A stretch of DNA of 64,000 nucleotides from a bacterium (GCA_016125045.1 WGML01000001.1:124001-188000); one strand, 5' to 3'. Counted from the first letter of the stretch, positions 9,345-19,670 are shown. The notes: generated by a model from the sequence alone, not told the origin. Numbers and translations: made by a program.

Positions 9345-11005
9345 TGTCCAAAGATGAATTCGTGTTCGCGCCGTTCGGCGGATGCCGCGAAATCGGCATG
9401 AATCTAAACGCCTATGGGTACGGCCCGCCCGATGCACGTCGCTGGCTCGTGGTCGATGTCGGGGTGACGTTCGGCGACGATTCAACGCCCGGAATCGATC
9501 TCATCCTTCCCGATCCGGCCTTCCTCGAAGAACACGCCGACTCGATCGAGGCGATCGTTCTCACACACGCCCATGAGGATCATATCGGTGCGATCGGATG
9601 GCTGTGGCCGAGGCTGCGCGCCCCGATCTACGCCACGCCGTTCACGGCGTATCTGGTCAACGAGAAGCTTCGCGAGCGGGGCCTTGATGGGGAAGCGCCG
9701 CTCCACATCCTGCAACTGAAGGACCGCAGGTCGTTTGGGCCCTTTGACGTCGAGCTTGTGACCCTTACCCACTCCATCCCGGAGCCGAACGGTCTGATCA
9801 TTCGGACGCCGCTTGGCGCAGTTCTGCATACGGGGGACTGGAAGATCGATCCCGATCCGCAAATCGGCGAGGACTTCGATCAGGCGAAGATTGAGGCGAT
9901 CGGGCGCGAGGGCGTCCTCGCGATGGTGTGTGACTCGACGAATGTGTTCGAGGAGGGAGAGGCGGGGTCCGAGGCTGACGCGCGAAAAGCGCTGAGCGAG
10001 GTGGTGTCGAGGCATGCGGGCCGCGTGGCGATCACCAGTTTTGCGTCCAATGTCGCGCGCGTGGAGGCCGCGTGTTTGGCGGCCCGTGACAATGACCGCA
10101 GCGTCTGTCTGGTGGGGCGGTCGATGCTTCGGATCGTCGACGCGGCGCGTTCGGTTGGCTTGTTGAAGGAATTCGAGTTCATCGAGCCGGAGATGGCGGC
10201 GCAGCTTCCAGCGCGCCACGTCCTATATCTTTGCACCGGGTCGCAAGGGGAGGCGCGCGCCGCTTTGACACGCATCGCCCGCGGCGATCATCCATCGGTG
10301 TCGCTCGGAGAGGGCGATGTGGTGATTTTCTCGTCACGCGTGATCCCGGGAAACGAAAAAGCGATCGGAGCGATGCAGAATATGCTCGCCGATCGGAATA
10401 TCTCGCTGGTGACGCCCCGACAGGCCGACATCCACGTGTCGGGGCATCCATGTCGGGATGAGTTGCGCCGTATGTATGCGTGGGCGAAACCAAAAATCGC
10501 GATACCTGTGCACGGCGAACGGCGACATGTGATGGAGCATGCACGCTATGCAAGGTCGCTTCAGGTGCCGGTCGCGATTGCTCCCAACAATGGCGACATC
10601 GTGCGGCTGGCGCCGGGCCCCGCCCAGATCGTGGACGAGGCGCCGACGGGGCGTCTTTATGTCGATGGGACCATTCTGACGCCTGAACATGCGGCGGGTC
10701 TCGGCGAACGCCGGAGGATGGCGCAGAACGGATACCTGGCGGTCAGCGTCACGATCCCGCGCACGGGGGAAATCGCGCCGCCCCAGATCGCGGCCCGGGG
10801 GTTCTCCGAGGAGGATGGCGGGCTCGCCGATGACGGCCTCGAACCGATTGACGCGGCTGCAGACGACGCGGTGTCCAGGCTTTCCAAGGCCGAGCGAGGT
10901 GATGATGAAAAGGTCGAGAAAGTGCTTGTCAGGGCGGTGCGCAAGGCTGCGGAGTCGGCATTCGGGAAGCGCCCGCTGATCGACGTGTTTGTTCATCGCA
11001 TCTAG
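9344..11005 (+). CDS. rnj: Ribonuclease J
   Basis: RNase J is a metallo-beta-lactamase/beta-CASP nuclease with endonuclease and 5' exonuclease activity used in rRNA maturation and mRNA decay. The 553-residue protein has the zinc motif T74-H75-A-H77-E-D79-H80, a later LHTGDWKID segment, the beta-CASP region with SGHPCRDEL, and the PVHGERRH motif. A C-terminal domain ends near LIDVFVHRI. The length matches bacterial RNase J (about 550). It is joined to coaX by a one-base stop/start overlap. Confidence 0.96.
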   Translation: MSKDEFVFAPFGGCREIGMNLNAYGYGPPDARRWLVVDVGVTFGDDSTPGIDLILPDPAFLEEHADSIEAIVLTHAHEDHIGAIGWLWPRLRAPIYATPFTAYLVNEKLRERGLDGEAPLHILQLKDRRSFGPFDVELVTLTHSIPEPNGLIIRTPLGAVLHTGDWKIDPDPQIGEDFDQAKIEAIGREGVLAMVCDSTNVFEEGEAGSEADARKALSEVVSRHAGRVAITSFASNVARVEAACLAARDNDRSVCLVGRSMLRIVDAARSVGLLKEFEFIEPEMAAQLPARHVLYLCTGSQGEARAALTRIARGDHPSVSLGEGDVVIFSSRVIPGNEKAIGAMQNMLADRNISLVTPRQADIHVSGHPCRDELRRMYAWAKPKIAIPVHGERRHVMEHARYARSLQVPVAIAPNNGDIVRLAPGPAQIVDEAPTGRLYVDGTILTPEHAAGLGERRRMAQNGYLAVSVTIPRTGEIAPPQIAARGFSEEDGGLADDGLEPIDAAADDAVSRLSKAERGDDEKVEKVLVRAVRKAAESAFGKRPLIDVFVHRI

Positions 11006-11055
11006 AGTATCTCCCGGCGCCGTGTTGTCTTTGGCGCAACGGAAAGGCGGATGAA

Positions 11056-11466
11056 ATGATCGGTCGGATGAATCATATCGGCGTCGCTGTGCCCTCGATC
11101 GAGGCGGCGATGGAGACCTATCGGACGCTCTACGGCGCGACCGAGTTCACGCAACCCTTCGATATGCCGGCGCAAGGCGTTCGGGTCGGGTTTGTGAATC
11201 TTCCCAACACCCAGATCGAACTGATCGAACCGCTCGGCGAGCGGTCCCCGATCATCAATTTTCTCGAGAAGAATCCGCGCGGCGGCCAGCATCATGTCTG
11301 CTTCGAGGTGAAGGATATTCACGCCGCGAAGAAGGAGATGGAGGCTCGCGGGGCGACCGTGCTCGGCGAGCCGAGAATCGGCGCCCACGGGACGCTTGTC
11401 ATCTTCGTGCATCCAAAGAATTCTGACGGCGTATTGATCGAGCTGATGGAAGAACCGGCTCACTGA
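11056..11466 (+). CDS. mce: Methylmalonyl-CoA epimerase (VOC family)
   Basis: The enzyme interconverts (2R)- and (2S)-methylmalonyl-CoA, feeding propionyl-CoA carbon into succinyl-CoA. The 136-residue protein is one vicinal-oxygen-chelate unit. Candidate metal ligands are visible: H7 in MNHIGVAV, H80 in GGQHHVCFEV and E129 in GVLIELME. The length is typical for bacterial epimerases. The ATG at 11056 follows GGAAAGGCGGATGAA. It is placed between rnj and a DUF1467 gene, a frequent alphaproteobacterial neighbourhood. Methylmalonyl-CoA mutase is not in the window, so the pathway link is by family. Confidence 0.9.
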   Translation: MIGRMNHIGVAVPSIEAAMETYRTLYGATEFTQPFDMPAQGVRVGFVNLPNTQIELIEPLGERSPIINFLEKNPRGGQHHVCFEVKDIHAAKKEMEARGATVLGEPRIGAHGTLVIFVHPKNSDGVLIELMEEPAH

Positions 11467-11557
11467 GCCAGCGGTCTTCGTGCGAGCGATCCGCTTGCCC
11501 GAAGTGTGCAGCCAGGGAAGCGCTGGCGTTCGCGGACCGAGGAATGGGATACCCGAA

Positions 11558-11800
11558 ATGAGCGTGTTTGGCGTTGTGATGGTGTTCCTGGTGTCTTGGT
11601 GGGTGGTGTTCCTGCCGATCCTGTCTCTCGGCAATCGCAGCCAGGTCGAGGACGGTGTGGTTGCGCCGGGAAGCGAGCGAGGGGCGCCGGTTGACCCGCG
11701 CCTGGCCCGAAAAGCTCTCTACACGACGGCTGCGGCGGCGCTGATCACGCTGCTTCTGTGGGGCGTGCTGACGTTCAATCTGCTGCCGACGCCGGAATGA
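11558..11800 (+). CDS. DUF1467 family small membrane protein
   Basis: An 80-residue protein with two hydrophobic segments, at about residues 2-22 and 52-76, separated by a short loop containing VAPGSERGAPVDPRLARK. This pattern and the position between the methylmalonyl-CoA epimerase and proS match the alphaproteobacterial DUF1467 family, whose function is unknown. An in-frame upstream start at 11480 exists, but the ATG at 11558 begins exactly at the first hydrophobic helix and matches the expected family length, so it is preferred. Confidence 0.8.
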   Translation: MSVFGVVMVFLVSWWVVFLPILSLGNRSQVEDGVVAPGSERGAPVDPRLARKALYTTAAAALITLLLWGVLTFNLLPTPE

Positions 11801-11896
11801 TTGCGCCGCGCTAGCCGCGCCGCTATCCACACTCGACACTTCGTCGTCCGAATGCGACGCAGACCTATCCCTGAGCGTTGTTTCGAAAGGCCCCCG

Positions 11897-13228
11897 ATGC
11901 GGCTCACGCGGTTCTTCCTGCCGGTTCTGAAAGAGTCGCCCGCCGACGCGCACATCGTGTCGCACCGCCTGATGCTGCGGGCGGGCATGGTCAAGCAGAA
12001 TGGCGCGGGCATCTATACCTGGCTGCCGCTCGGCCTCCGCGTCCTCAAGAAGATCGAACAGATCGTGCGGGAAGAGCAGGCGAGGGCCGGCGCGATCGAG
12101 CTTTTGATGCCCACTATCCAGTCAGCGGATCTCTGGCGCGAGAGCGGCCGCTATGATGCATATGGCAAGGAAATGCTTCGCATCAGCGATCGTCACGACC
12201 GCGACATGCTGTATGGTCCGACCAACGAAGAAATGGTCACAGACGTGTTCCGGACTTATGTGAAGTCCTACAAGCAGTTGCCGCTCAATCTTTATCACAT
12301 CCAGTGGAAGTTCCGCGACGAGGTGCGCCCGAGATTTGGCGTGATGCGCGGTCGCGAATTTCTCATGAAGGACGGCTATTCGTTCGACATCGACGCCGAT
12401 GCTGCGCGCCAATCTTACTACCGAATGTTCTGTGCGTATTTGAACACGTTCTCCAGGATGGGCATCAAAGCCGTGCCGATGCGCGCCGACACGGGCCCCA
12501 TCGGAGGTGATCTCAGCCACGAATTCATCATTCTCGCAGCGACGGGCGAGAGCGCCGTGTACTGCGACAGCGACCTGGTCGACATGCCGCCGCCCGGGTC
12601 TGATTTCGACTTCTGGGCGGATCTGGAGCCCGAATTCAACCGTCGCACGGCGCTGTATGCGGCGACGGAAGAAATGCATGACGCCGAACGCTTCGAACGT
12701 GACACGCCGGAAGCGCGGCGGCTGAGCGCTCGAGGTATCGAGGTCGGCCACATTTTCTACTTCGGAGACAAGTATTCGAGACCGATGAACGCGAGCGTGA
12801 CGGGGCCGGATGGTCGGGAAGCCTTCGTGGAAATGGGGTCTTACGGGATCGGCGTATCCCGCCTGCTCGGCGCGATCATCGAAGCAAACCACGACGACAA
12901 AGGTGTTATCTGGCCCACATCGGTCGCTCCGTTCGAAGCGGCGGTGGTGAACCTTCGTCACGACGACGCGGACGTGTCGGCCGCTTGCGAGGCGGCGTAC
13001 CAGGGATTGCTCCGGGCCGGGGTGGACGTGCTCTACGACGACACTGCGGAGCGCCCCGGCGCCAAGCTGTCGACCATGGAACTGATCGGCGTGCCCTACC
13101 TTATTGTGATCGGGCCGAAAGGGCTCAAACAGGGTACGGTTGAGTTCAAGACGCGCTCGGGCGGCGTTACGGTCGAGCTTGCGCCCGAGGTCGCGATCGA
13201 GCGCACGATCGAAGCCTTGCGGGGATAG
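11897..13228 (+). CDS. proS: Prolyl-tRNA synthetase, short bacterial type without editing insertion
   Basis: ProS charges tRNA-Pro in the cytoplasm. The 443-residue protein shows class II motif 2 ([20 protein letters not shown]) and motif 3 ([18 protein letters not shown]), then an anticodon-binding domain. The roughly 180-residue YbaK-like editing insertion of the E. coli enzyme is absent, as in other alphaproteobacterial ProS of about 440 residues. A longer in-frame start at 11801 was rejected: the ATG at 11897 gives MRLTRFFLP, the conserved N-terminus. lolC begins directly after its stop. Confidence 0.97.
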   Translation: MRLTRFFLPVLKESPADAHIVSHRLMLRAGMVKQNGAGIYTWLPLGLRVLKKIEQIVREEQARAGAIELLMPTIQSADLWRESGRYDAYGKEMLRISDRHDRDMLYGPTNEEMVTDVFRTYVKSYKQLPLNLYHIQWKFRDEVRPRFGVMRGREFLMKDGYSFDIDADAARQSYYRMFCAYLNTFSRMGIKAVPMRADTGPIGGDLSHEFIILAATGESAVYCDSDLVDMPPPGSDFDFWADLEPEFNRRTALYAATEEMHDAERFERDTPEARRLSARGIEVGHIFYFGDKYSRPMNASVTGPDGREAFVEMGSYGIGVSRLLGAIIEANHDDKGVIWPTSVAPFEAAVVNLRHDDADVSAACEAAYQGLLRAGVDVLYDDTAERPGAKLSTMELIGVPYLIVIGPKGLKQGTVEFKTRSGGVTVELAPEVAIERTIEALRG

Positions 13229-14530
13229 ATGATGCAGACCGCGGCGGTCGAACGACCATTCGGACATTTCGAGCGAATGCTCGCCTTGCGCTATCTCCGC
13301 GCCAAGCGGGAGCATGGCGGGCTCGCGCTTATCTCCATCGTCTCGGTGATCGGGATCACGCTTGCGGTCGCAGCGTTGATCATCACGATGTCGGTGATGA
13401 ATGGATTCAGGCTGCAGCTGCTCGACAAGATCGTGGGGTTTGAACCGCACATCTATGTACGAACGAATGGGCTGCCGAAGGCGCAGGTCGAGGCGCTCGC
13501 CGAAGAGGTGCGACTGGTTCCCGGCGTCCTTTCCGCCGATCCCTTGATCCTGGAGACTGCGCTCGCGTCCGCCAACGGGTTTCAGGAAGGGGTTGAGGTG
13601 AGGGGCGTGAAGCCGATCGATCTCGACTCCAATCCACTGGTCAACGACGGCATTGCTAAGCTTGAGGCTTCCGGATGGGGCGCAGGCAGCCTCGAAGGCT
13701 TCGGCGCGGACGGCCTGCTGTCGAAGGACGTGGTCGTGGGACGGGGGCTCGCCCAGAAGCTTGGGCTTTTCGTGGGCGATCGGCTCACCCTGACGGGGCC
13801 GCGCGGAGCCTCGACCGTCGTCGGCACGGCTCCGCGCACGCGCAGCTTTACGGTCAAGGCGATCTTCGACGCGGGCTATGAGCGGTATGACCGTTTCGCG
13901 GTGTTCCTGCCGATCGACCAGGCGTCCCTGTTCTTCAACTATGACGAATCCTATCCGCTGGTGGCTGTGCGGACAGTCGATCCGAGCGAGGTCGAACGCG
14001 TCGCTCGGGCGATGCAGGCCAAGGGCGTCGGAAACACCACGACCTGGAAGGAGATCAACGGTACATTCGTCACAGCGCTCGAGGTCGAGCGCAATCTGAT
14101 GCGGCTCATCATGTTCATCGTCGTGACGATCACCGCGCTGAACATCATCACCGGTGTGCTGATGCTGGTGAAGAACAAGGCCCGCGACGTGGCGATCCTG
14201 AGAACCATCGGCGCGACGCGTAGCGGTGTTGTGCGGATATTCCTGATGACCGGCACGGTGCTCGGCTCGATCGGTGTCGGCACCGGCCTGATCGCCGGTG
14301 TGCTGTTCTGTCTGAACATTGGTCCGATCCAGCATGCGCTCGAGGCGATGCTGAGCTTCCAGTTCTTCCCCAAGGACATCTACATGCTCGACGCGCTGCC
14401 GGCCCGGATCCAGTGGTCTGAGGTCGGCATTGTCGCCGGCTGGGCGTTCCTGATGACGCTCCTCTCCACGCTCATTCCATCGATGTGGGCGTCGCGGCTC
14501 GATCCGGTCGAAGCGCTGAGGTTCCAGTGA
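13229..14530 (+). CDS. lolC: Lipoprotein-releasing ABC transporter permease (LolC/LolE/LolF type)
   Basis: This inner-membrane permease extracts mature lipoproteins and passes them to the LolA chaperone. The 433-residue protein has one N-terminal membrane helix (about residues 25-55), a large periplasmic MacB-type domain and three C-terminal helices, the FtsX/MacB topology. It starts directly after the proS stop. Only one permease gene precedes lolD here, so the transporter may be a homodimer of one LolF-like subunit instead of a LolC-LolE pair; that is inference, as a second gene may lie elsewhere. Its stop overlaps the lolD start (TGATG). Confidence 0.93.
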   Translation: MMQTAAVERPFGHFERMLALRYLRAKREHGGLALISIVSVIGITLAVAALIITMSVMNGFRLQLLDKIVGFEPHIYVRTNGLPKAQVEALAEEVRLVPGVLSADPLILETALASANGFQEGVEVRGVKPIDLDSNPLVNDGIAKLEASGWGAGSLEGFGADGLLSKDVVVGRGLAQKLGLFVGDRLTLTGPRGASTVVGTAPRTRSFTVKAIFDAGYERYDRFAVFLPIDQASLFFNYDESYPLVAVRTVDPSEVERVARAMQAKGVGNTTTWKEINGTFVTALEVERNLMRLIMFIVVTITALNIITGVLMLVKNKARDVAILRTIGATRSGVVRIFLMTGTVLGSIGVGTGLIAGVLFCLNIGPIQHALEAMLSFQFFPKDIYMLDALPARIQWSEVGIVAGWAFLMTLLSTLIPSMWASRLDPVEALRFQ

Positions 14531-15255
14531 TGGATGGTTCATCAGCGGTCCAACCTGTGCTGTCGCTCGCCGGGGTGGTGAGGACCTACCGCTCAGGCGA
14601 GAAGACCCTGAACGTGCTCCGCGGTGTGGACCTCGATCTGTGGCCCGGCGAGATCACGGGGCTGGTCGGGCCGTCCGGTTCGGGAAAGTCGACGCTCCTG
14701 CACGTCGCAGGGTTGCTCGAACGACCCGACGCCGGAACGGTCAGCATCGACGGAAAGAACGCGCTTGCGATGAACGACCGGGAACGAACGCTGACGCGCA
14801 GATTGTCGCTCGGCTTCGTCTACCAGTTCCATCATCTGCTTCCCGAACTCAATGCGCGCGACAATGTGGCGGCTCCGCTCTTGATCAACGGGCAGTCGAG
14901 GCGCGCGGCTCACAAGCGTGCGGAAGAGCTGCTGGCAACCATGGGTCTCGCAGACCGGGTTCGCCACCAGCCGGGACAACTTTCCGGCGGCGAGCAGCAG
15001 CGGGTTGCGATCGCCCGGGCGATGGCGAACCGCCCGAGAATCCTGGTCGCGGATGAACCCACGGGCAATCTCGACCCGGCGACGTCGACCGCGGTGTTCG
15101 AGACCATGTACCAGATGGCCCGCAAGGAGGGCGCATCCGTGCTTGTCGCCACCCATAACATCGAGCTGACGCGCCTGATGGACAGGGTGCTGACACTGGT
15201 GGACGGGGACATCGCTACCTATTCGCACGCCGCAGAGGCGACCGAATCAAGCTAA
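14530..15255 (+). CDS. lolD: Lipoprotein-releasing ABC transporter ATP-binding protein
   Basis: LolD powers lipoprotein release by the permease encoded just upstream. The 241-residue protein has Walker A GPSGSGKS at residues 47-54, the ABC signature [15 protein letters not shown], Walker B ILVADEP followed by TGNLD, and the switch histidine in VATHN. An upstream in-frame start inside lolC was rejected because the ATG at 14530 forms a TGATG overlap with the lolC stop and gives the usual length. Confidence 0.97.
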   Translation: MDGSSAVQPVLSLAGVVRTYRSGEKTLNVLRGVDLDLWPGEITGLVGPSGSGKSTLLHVAGLLERPDAGTVSIDGKNALAMNDRERTLTRRLSLGFVYQFHHLLPELNARDNVAAPLLINGQSRRAAHKRAEELLATMGLADRVRHQPGQLSGGEQQRVAIARAMANRPRILVADEPTGNLDPATSTAVFETMYQMARKEGASVLVATHNIELTRLMDRVLTLVDGDIATYSHAAEATESS

Positions 15256-15291
15256 TCTGAAGGCTTGCGGTTCTGCGGAGGTGAGACCGAG

Positions 15292-18200
15292 GTGTCCGAA
15301 AGCCCGTCATTCGTTCACCTCCGGGTCCGCTCCTCCTATTCGCTGCTGCAGAGCATGATTCGCCCGAAGGACCTGGCTGCCTGGGCAAAGTCGTCCGCCG
15401 CGCCTGCGGTCTGCGTGATGGATCCGAACCTGTTCGGCGCCCTCGACGTCTCCGAAGCGCTCACTCAAGCCGGTGTACAATCCATCACCGGCCTGTGTCT
15501 GGCGGTCCGCGCCGAGGGCGACGGCGCACCCGGTGGGGAGATCGGGCTCATCGCCCAGTCCGAAGAGGGATATCGCAATCTGATGGCGCTATCGACCCGC
15601 GCCTTCCTTGACGCCGGCGATGATGAAGCCGCGGTGTCGCGGGAAATGCTGCGAGCGCATAGCGACGGTCTGATCTGTCTCACCGGAGGGCGAGAGGGAC
15701 CGCTTACGAAGCTCGCGAGCGGCGTGCGCGCGAAGGCACTGGACGAGCAGCTCTCGTGGTTCGCCGGCGCATTTCCCGAGCGGCTTTATGTCGAGTTGCG
15801 CCGGGATGGGCTCGCGGACGAAATCGCCGCCGAAGGCGCGCTGATCGACGCCGCCTATCGCCTGGGGCTGCCGATCGTCGCCTCTAGCGATGTCCGCTTC
15901 GTGCGTCAGGACCAGCACCCAAAGCACGACGCGCTGCTGTGCATTGCGCATTCCGCCTATGTTTCGCAGCGCGATCGGCCGAGGGCTTCGCCGGATCAAT
16001 GGCTGACGAGCGCCGACGACATGGCGCAGCGCTTCGCCGATCTGCCGGAAGCGCTAGAGAACTCGCTGGAGATCGCAAGACGCTGCGCCTTTCGGCCGAA
16101 GGGACGTGCGCCGATCCTGCCGAGGTTTGAGACGGCGGCCGGCCGGAATGAGGCGGAAGAGCTCGCGGCGCGGGCGCGAGAGGGGCTGGAGCGCCGACTC
16201 GCGGACGGGCGGCTCTTTGCGGCCCGCGAGGAATATGATGAGCGGCTCGCCTTTGAACTGTCCGTGATCGAGGGGATGGGCTTCCCGGGTTATTTTCTTA
16301 TCGTGGCGGACTTCATCGGCTGGGCGAAGTCGCAAAGGATTCCCGTCGGTCCGGGACGGGGCTCCGGCGCCGGATCGCTGGTGGCGTGGGCGCTGACCAT
16401 CACCGACCTTGATCCGATACGGTTTGGGCTGCTGTTCGAGCGGTTCCTCAATCCAGAGCGTGTCTCTATGCCGGACTTCGACGTGGATTTTTGTCAGGAC
16501 CGCCGCGAGGAGGTGATCAACTACGTTCGCGACCGTTACGGTGCCGATCACGTGTCGCAGATCATCACCTTCGGTACCCTGCAGGCCCGGGCTGTGCTTC
16601 GCGATGTCGGCCGTGTGCTTCAGCTTCCGTTCGGCAAGGTCGATCGTCTCGCCAAGCTGGTGCCGTTCAATCCCGCAAGTCCTCCAACGCTCGCCGAAGC
16701 CCTGGAGAGTGAGCCGGCCCTTCGCCAGGCGCGCGACGCGGAGGAGGATGTGAGCCTGCTGATCGACACAGCGCTCGATCTCGAAGGGCTCTACCGAAAC
16801 GCCTCGACCCATGCGGCGGGCGTGGTGATCGCGGACCGTCCGCTGGTGGAGCTCTCGCCGCTCTACAAGGATCCGCGATCGGACATACCGGCCACCCAGT
16901 TCAACATGAAATGGGCGGAGCACGCCGGTCTGGTGAAGTTCGACTTCCTCGGACTGAAGACCCTGACCGTCATTCAGAAGGCTCTGCAATTCATCGAGTC
17001 CGAAGGGCGGGAGCTTGGTAATGGCTGGGAGACGCTCGACAACAAGGCGGCCTATGAGCTCATGGCGTCAGGGCTGACGCTCGGCGTGTTCCAGCTTGAG
17101 GGGCAGGGCATGCGCGACACGTTGAAGAAGGTGCGCCCGGGCGTCATCGAGGACGTCATCGCGCTGATCTCTCTCTACCGGCCAGGGCCGATGAAGAACA
17201 TCGACACCTATGTCGACGCAAAGTTCGGTCGTCGCGATCCGGATTATCTGCATCCCGATCTCGAGCCTGTTCTGAAGGAGACCTACGGCGTCATCGTCTA
17301 CCAGGAACAGGTGATGAAGATCGCCCAGATCCTCGCGGGGTATTCTCTGGGAGAAGCGGATCTTCTGCGTCGTGCGATGGGCAAGAAGAAACCCGAGGAA
17401 ATGGCGAAGCAGAAGACCCGCTTTCTTGAGGGTGCCGCCGCCAAGGGCGTGCCAGAGGCGCGGGCGGCCTATATCTTCGAGCTGGTGAGTGAGTTCGCGG
17501 GATATGGCTTCAACAAGTCCCACGCCGCCGCCTACGCGGTGATCGCCTATCAGACGGCCTTCCTTAAGGCGAACCATCCGGCAGAGTTTCTCGCCGCTTC
17601 AATGAGCCTCGATATCGGCAACACAGACAAGCTCGCCGCCTTTTTCCAGGACGCCAGGCGGTTGGGCGTCAAGGTCGCGCCCCCCGATATTCTGCGCTCG
17701 CGGGCCGACTTTCACGTTGAGGGGCAGACCGTGCTTTACGCACTTGGCGCGATCAAAGGGGTCGGAGTGCCCGCGATGACCGGGGTGGAGCGGGAGCGTG
17801 CGTCCACCCCGTTCGAGAGTGTTGAGGACTTCGCGTCCCGCGTCGACCCGAGGCTGGTGAACAAGCGATGCATCGAACAGCTCGTGCGCGCCGGCGCACT
17901 CGACGCCCTCAACCCGCACCGGGCCTCGATGCTGGCGGGCGCCGGCGTACTGACGTCGATCGCCGCCGCGGCGAATGATGCGCGAACGTCTCGCCAGGAG
18001 AGTCTGTTTGGAGACGCGCGGGTCGGGGAGACGCCGTTGCCGTCCGCGCCGCCGTGGAGCGAGGCCGAACGGCTCGACCATGAACTCGGCAGCATCGGCT
18101 TCTACATGAGCGGGCATCCGCTCGACGACCTGATGACGGGCGCAGCTCGGGACACGTTCGTCCTTGCCGCTGACCGAGAAGCTGTCGCGATGGAGCGAAC

Positions 18201-18699
18201 GGGATTCGACATGGTCGGAGTCGTCCGGCGGCGGGTTGAAAAGATGTCTCAGTCCGGCGGCAAGTTCGCCTACGTGACCCTGTCGGACCCGTCCGGCGAA
18301 TATGAAGTGATGGCGCCGCCAGAAGTGTTGGAAACCGACCGCGAACTGCTGGAGGTCGGCTCGCGTGTCGTGTGCCGGATGCGGGTTCGTCGCAAGGATG
18401 AGGAAGTCCGCTTCTCGATCGAGTCAGTTCGTTCCTTGAAGACCCAGTCCCTCGGCTCACATGAAGCGCTTTGCGTCAGGCTGTCCCGGGATGCGCCTCT
18501 CGATCATGTGGCGGACGTCGCACACGCCTTGAGGGATGTTCGTTCGAGGGTCGCGGGCAGTCTGGTCTTCGAGCTGCCCATCGATGAGGAGCGCGTGGTG
18601 ACGATTTCGATCGGGGGTCGATTTGCGATCGATTACGGTGCAGTGGCCGCGCTGAAGGCCGCACCCGGCGTCGAGCAGGTGCGACCGCTTCTGAACTGA
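15292..18699 (+). CDS. dnaE: DNA polymerase III alpha subunit
   Basis: DnaE is the replicative polymerase. The 1135-residue protein has an N-terminal PHP domain, palm, thumb, fingers, tandem HhH, OB fold and C-terminal region in the normal order. The catalytic aspartates are in PDFDVDF (D395, D397, with D399 next) and in VKFDFLGLKTLT, the equivalent of E. coli D555. The GPGRGSGAGSLV loop is intact. The PHP site is degraded (RVRSSYS where many proteins have RVHSDYS), so proofreading probably relies on a separate epsilon subunit. GTG at 15292 is chosen over TTG at 15265 because GGAGGTGAG lies at the right distance and the protein then starts MSESPSFVHLRV. Confidence 0.97.
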   Translation: MSESPSFVHLRVRSSYSLLQSMIRPKDLAAWAKSSAAPAVCVMDPNLFGALDVSEALTQAGVQSITGLCLAVRAEGDGAPGGEIGLIAQSEEGYRNLMALSTRAFLDAGDDEAAVSREMLRAHSDGLICLTGGREGPLTKLASGVRAKALDEQLSWFAGAFPERLYVELRRDGLADEIAAEGALIDAAYRLGLPIVASSDVRFVRQDQHPKHDALLCIAHSAYVSQRDRPRASPDQWLTSADDMAQRFADLPEALENSLEIARRCAFRPKGRAPILPRFETAAGRNEAEELAARAREGLERRLADGRLFAAREEYDERLAFELSVIEGMGFPGYFLIVADFIGWAKSQRIPVGPGRGSGAGSLVAWALTITDLDPIRFGLLFERFLNPERVSMPDFDVDFCQDRREEVINYVRDRYGADHVSQIITFGTLQARAVLRDVGRVLQLPFGKVDRLAKLVPFNPASPPTLAEALESEPALRQARDAEEDVSLLIDTALDLEGLYRNASTHAAGVVIADRPLVELSPLYKDPRSDIPATQFNMKWAEHAGLVKFDFLGLKTLTVIQKALQFIESEGRELGNGWETLDNKAAYELMASGLTLGVFQLEGQGMRDTLKKVRPGVIEDVIALISLYRPGPMKNIDTYVDAKFGRRDPDYLHPDLEPVLKETYGVIVYQEQVMKIAQILAGYSLGEADLLRRAMGKKKPEEMAKQKTRFLEGAAAKGVPEARAAYIFELVSEFAGYGFNKSHAAAYAVIAYQTAFLKANHPAEFLAASMSLDIGNTDKLAAFFQDARRLGVKVAPPDILRSRADFHVEGQTVLYALGAIKGVGVPAMTGVERERASTPFESVEDFASRVDPRLVNKRCIEQLVRAGALDALNPHRASMLAGAGVLTSIAAAANDARTSRQESLFGDARVGETPLPSAPPWSEAERLDHELGSIGFYMSGHPLDDLMTGAARDTFVLAADREAVAMERTGFDMVGVVRRRVEKMSQSGGKFAYVTLSDPSGEYEVMAPPEVLETDRELLEVGSRVVCRMRVRRKDEEVRFSIESVRSLKTQSLGSHEALCVRLSRDAPLDHVADVAHALRDVRSRVAGSLVFELPIDEERVVTISIGGRFAIDYGAVAALKAAPGVEQVRPLLN

Positions 18700-18741
18700 A
18701 ACCGCACACGGGCGCACGGCGCAGGTGTTCGCACACGACAG

Positions 18742-18769
18742 TTGCGTCCGCCCGCGCTTGCGCTATAAG
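18742..18769 (+). promoter_or_regulatory. Candidate sigma-70 promoter of rpsB-tsf
   Basis: The 154-base gap between dnaE and rpsB contains TTGCGT (18742-18747) and TATAAG (18764-18769) separated by 16 bases, a good -35/-10 pair. The predicted start would leave an rpsB leader of about 75 bases, room for the autogenous control by S2 known in other bacteria. This was identified by eye only. Confidence 0.45.
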
Positions 18770-18853
18770 CGCCATCATTCCCACAGGCGGACTATTTTCC
18801 GGTGCCGACGTTGATCGGCCAGTCCGCTGAGGCCAACCGGAGAGGAGACATAC

Positions 18854-19639
18854 GTGGCGTTACCCGAATTCTCTATGCGTCAGCTGCTCGAAGCGGGCGC
18901 GCATTTCGGCCATCAGGTGCATCGCTGGAACCCGAAAATGAAGCCGTTCATTTACGGTGAACGCTCAGGGATTCACATTATCGATCTCTCCCAGTCGGTC
19001 CCCTTGCTGCATCAGGCCCTCGTCAAGGTGAGGGAAGCCGCCGCGAAAGGCGGGCGCATCCTGTTCGTCGGGACGAAGCGACAGGCGGCGGATCCGGTCG
19101 CCGAGGCCGCCGCGCGTTGCGCCCAGTACTATATGAACCATCGGTGGCTGGGCGGGACCCTGACCAACTGGGAGACCGTTTCCCATTCGATCAAGCGCCT
19201 TCGGGAGCTCGACGACCTGCTCGAGCGCGGCGAAGGTTCGGGACGAACCAAGAAAGAGCTGCTGAAGCTCAATCGTGAGCGCGACAAGTTGCAGCGTACG
19301 CTTGGCGGCATTCGCAACATGGGCGGGCTGCCCGACCTGATGTTCGTCATCGACACCAACAAGGAAGCCATCGCGGTCAAGGAAGCTCGCAAGCTCGGGA
19401 TTCCGGTGGTCGCCGTGGTCGACACCAATTGCGATCCGGATGAGGTCGACTTCCCGATCCCGGGCAATGACGACGCTGCTCGGGCGGTGACGCTCTATTG
19501 TGGACTGGTGGCGGACGCCATTCTCGACGGCCTCGCGGAGTCCACCATGGCGTCCGGCGTGGACATCGGGGCGGCGGAGGAAGTGATCGAGCCGGCGCTC
19601 GTCGCGGACGTCGAGGAACAGGCGCCGACTTCGAGCTGA
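18854..19639 (+). CDS. rpsB: 30S ribosomal protein S2
   Basis: S2 is a late-assembling small-subunit protein. The 261-residue product begins [20 protein letters not shown] and contains [28 protein letters not shown] and the C-terminal ANRD-type region [20 protein letters not shown], all S2 signatures. The start is GTG at 18854 after GGAGAGGAGACATAC, a strong ribosome site. The next gene is tsf, as in nearly all bacteria. The acidic tail ([16 protein letters not shown]) is a normal alphaproteobacterial extension. Confidence 0.98.
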   Translation: MALPEFSMRQLLEAGAHFGHQVHRWNPKMKPFIYGERSGIHIIDLSQSVPLLHQALVKVREAAAKGGRILFVGTKRQAADPVAEAAARCAQYYMNHRWLGGTLTNWETVSHSIKRLRELDDLLERGEGSGRTKKELLKLNRERDKLQRTLGGIRNMGGLPDLMFVIDTNKEAIAVKEARKLGIPVVAVVDTNCDPDEVDFPIPGNDDAARAVTLYCGLVADAILDGLAESTMASGVDIGAAEEVIEPALVADVEEQAPTSS

Positions 19640-19670
19640 TTGGGTCAACGTCACGATACTGTCTTTGAAT

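Noticed and set aside
12122..14542. 806-codon open frame on the minus strand opposite proS and lolC
   Set aside because: It lies fully antisense to two well-supported genes, its product is a low-complexity string rich in Arg, His and Asp typical of high-GC shadow frames, and it has no recognisable domain.
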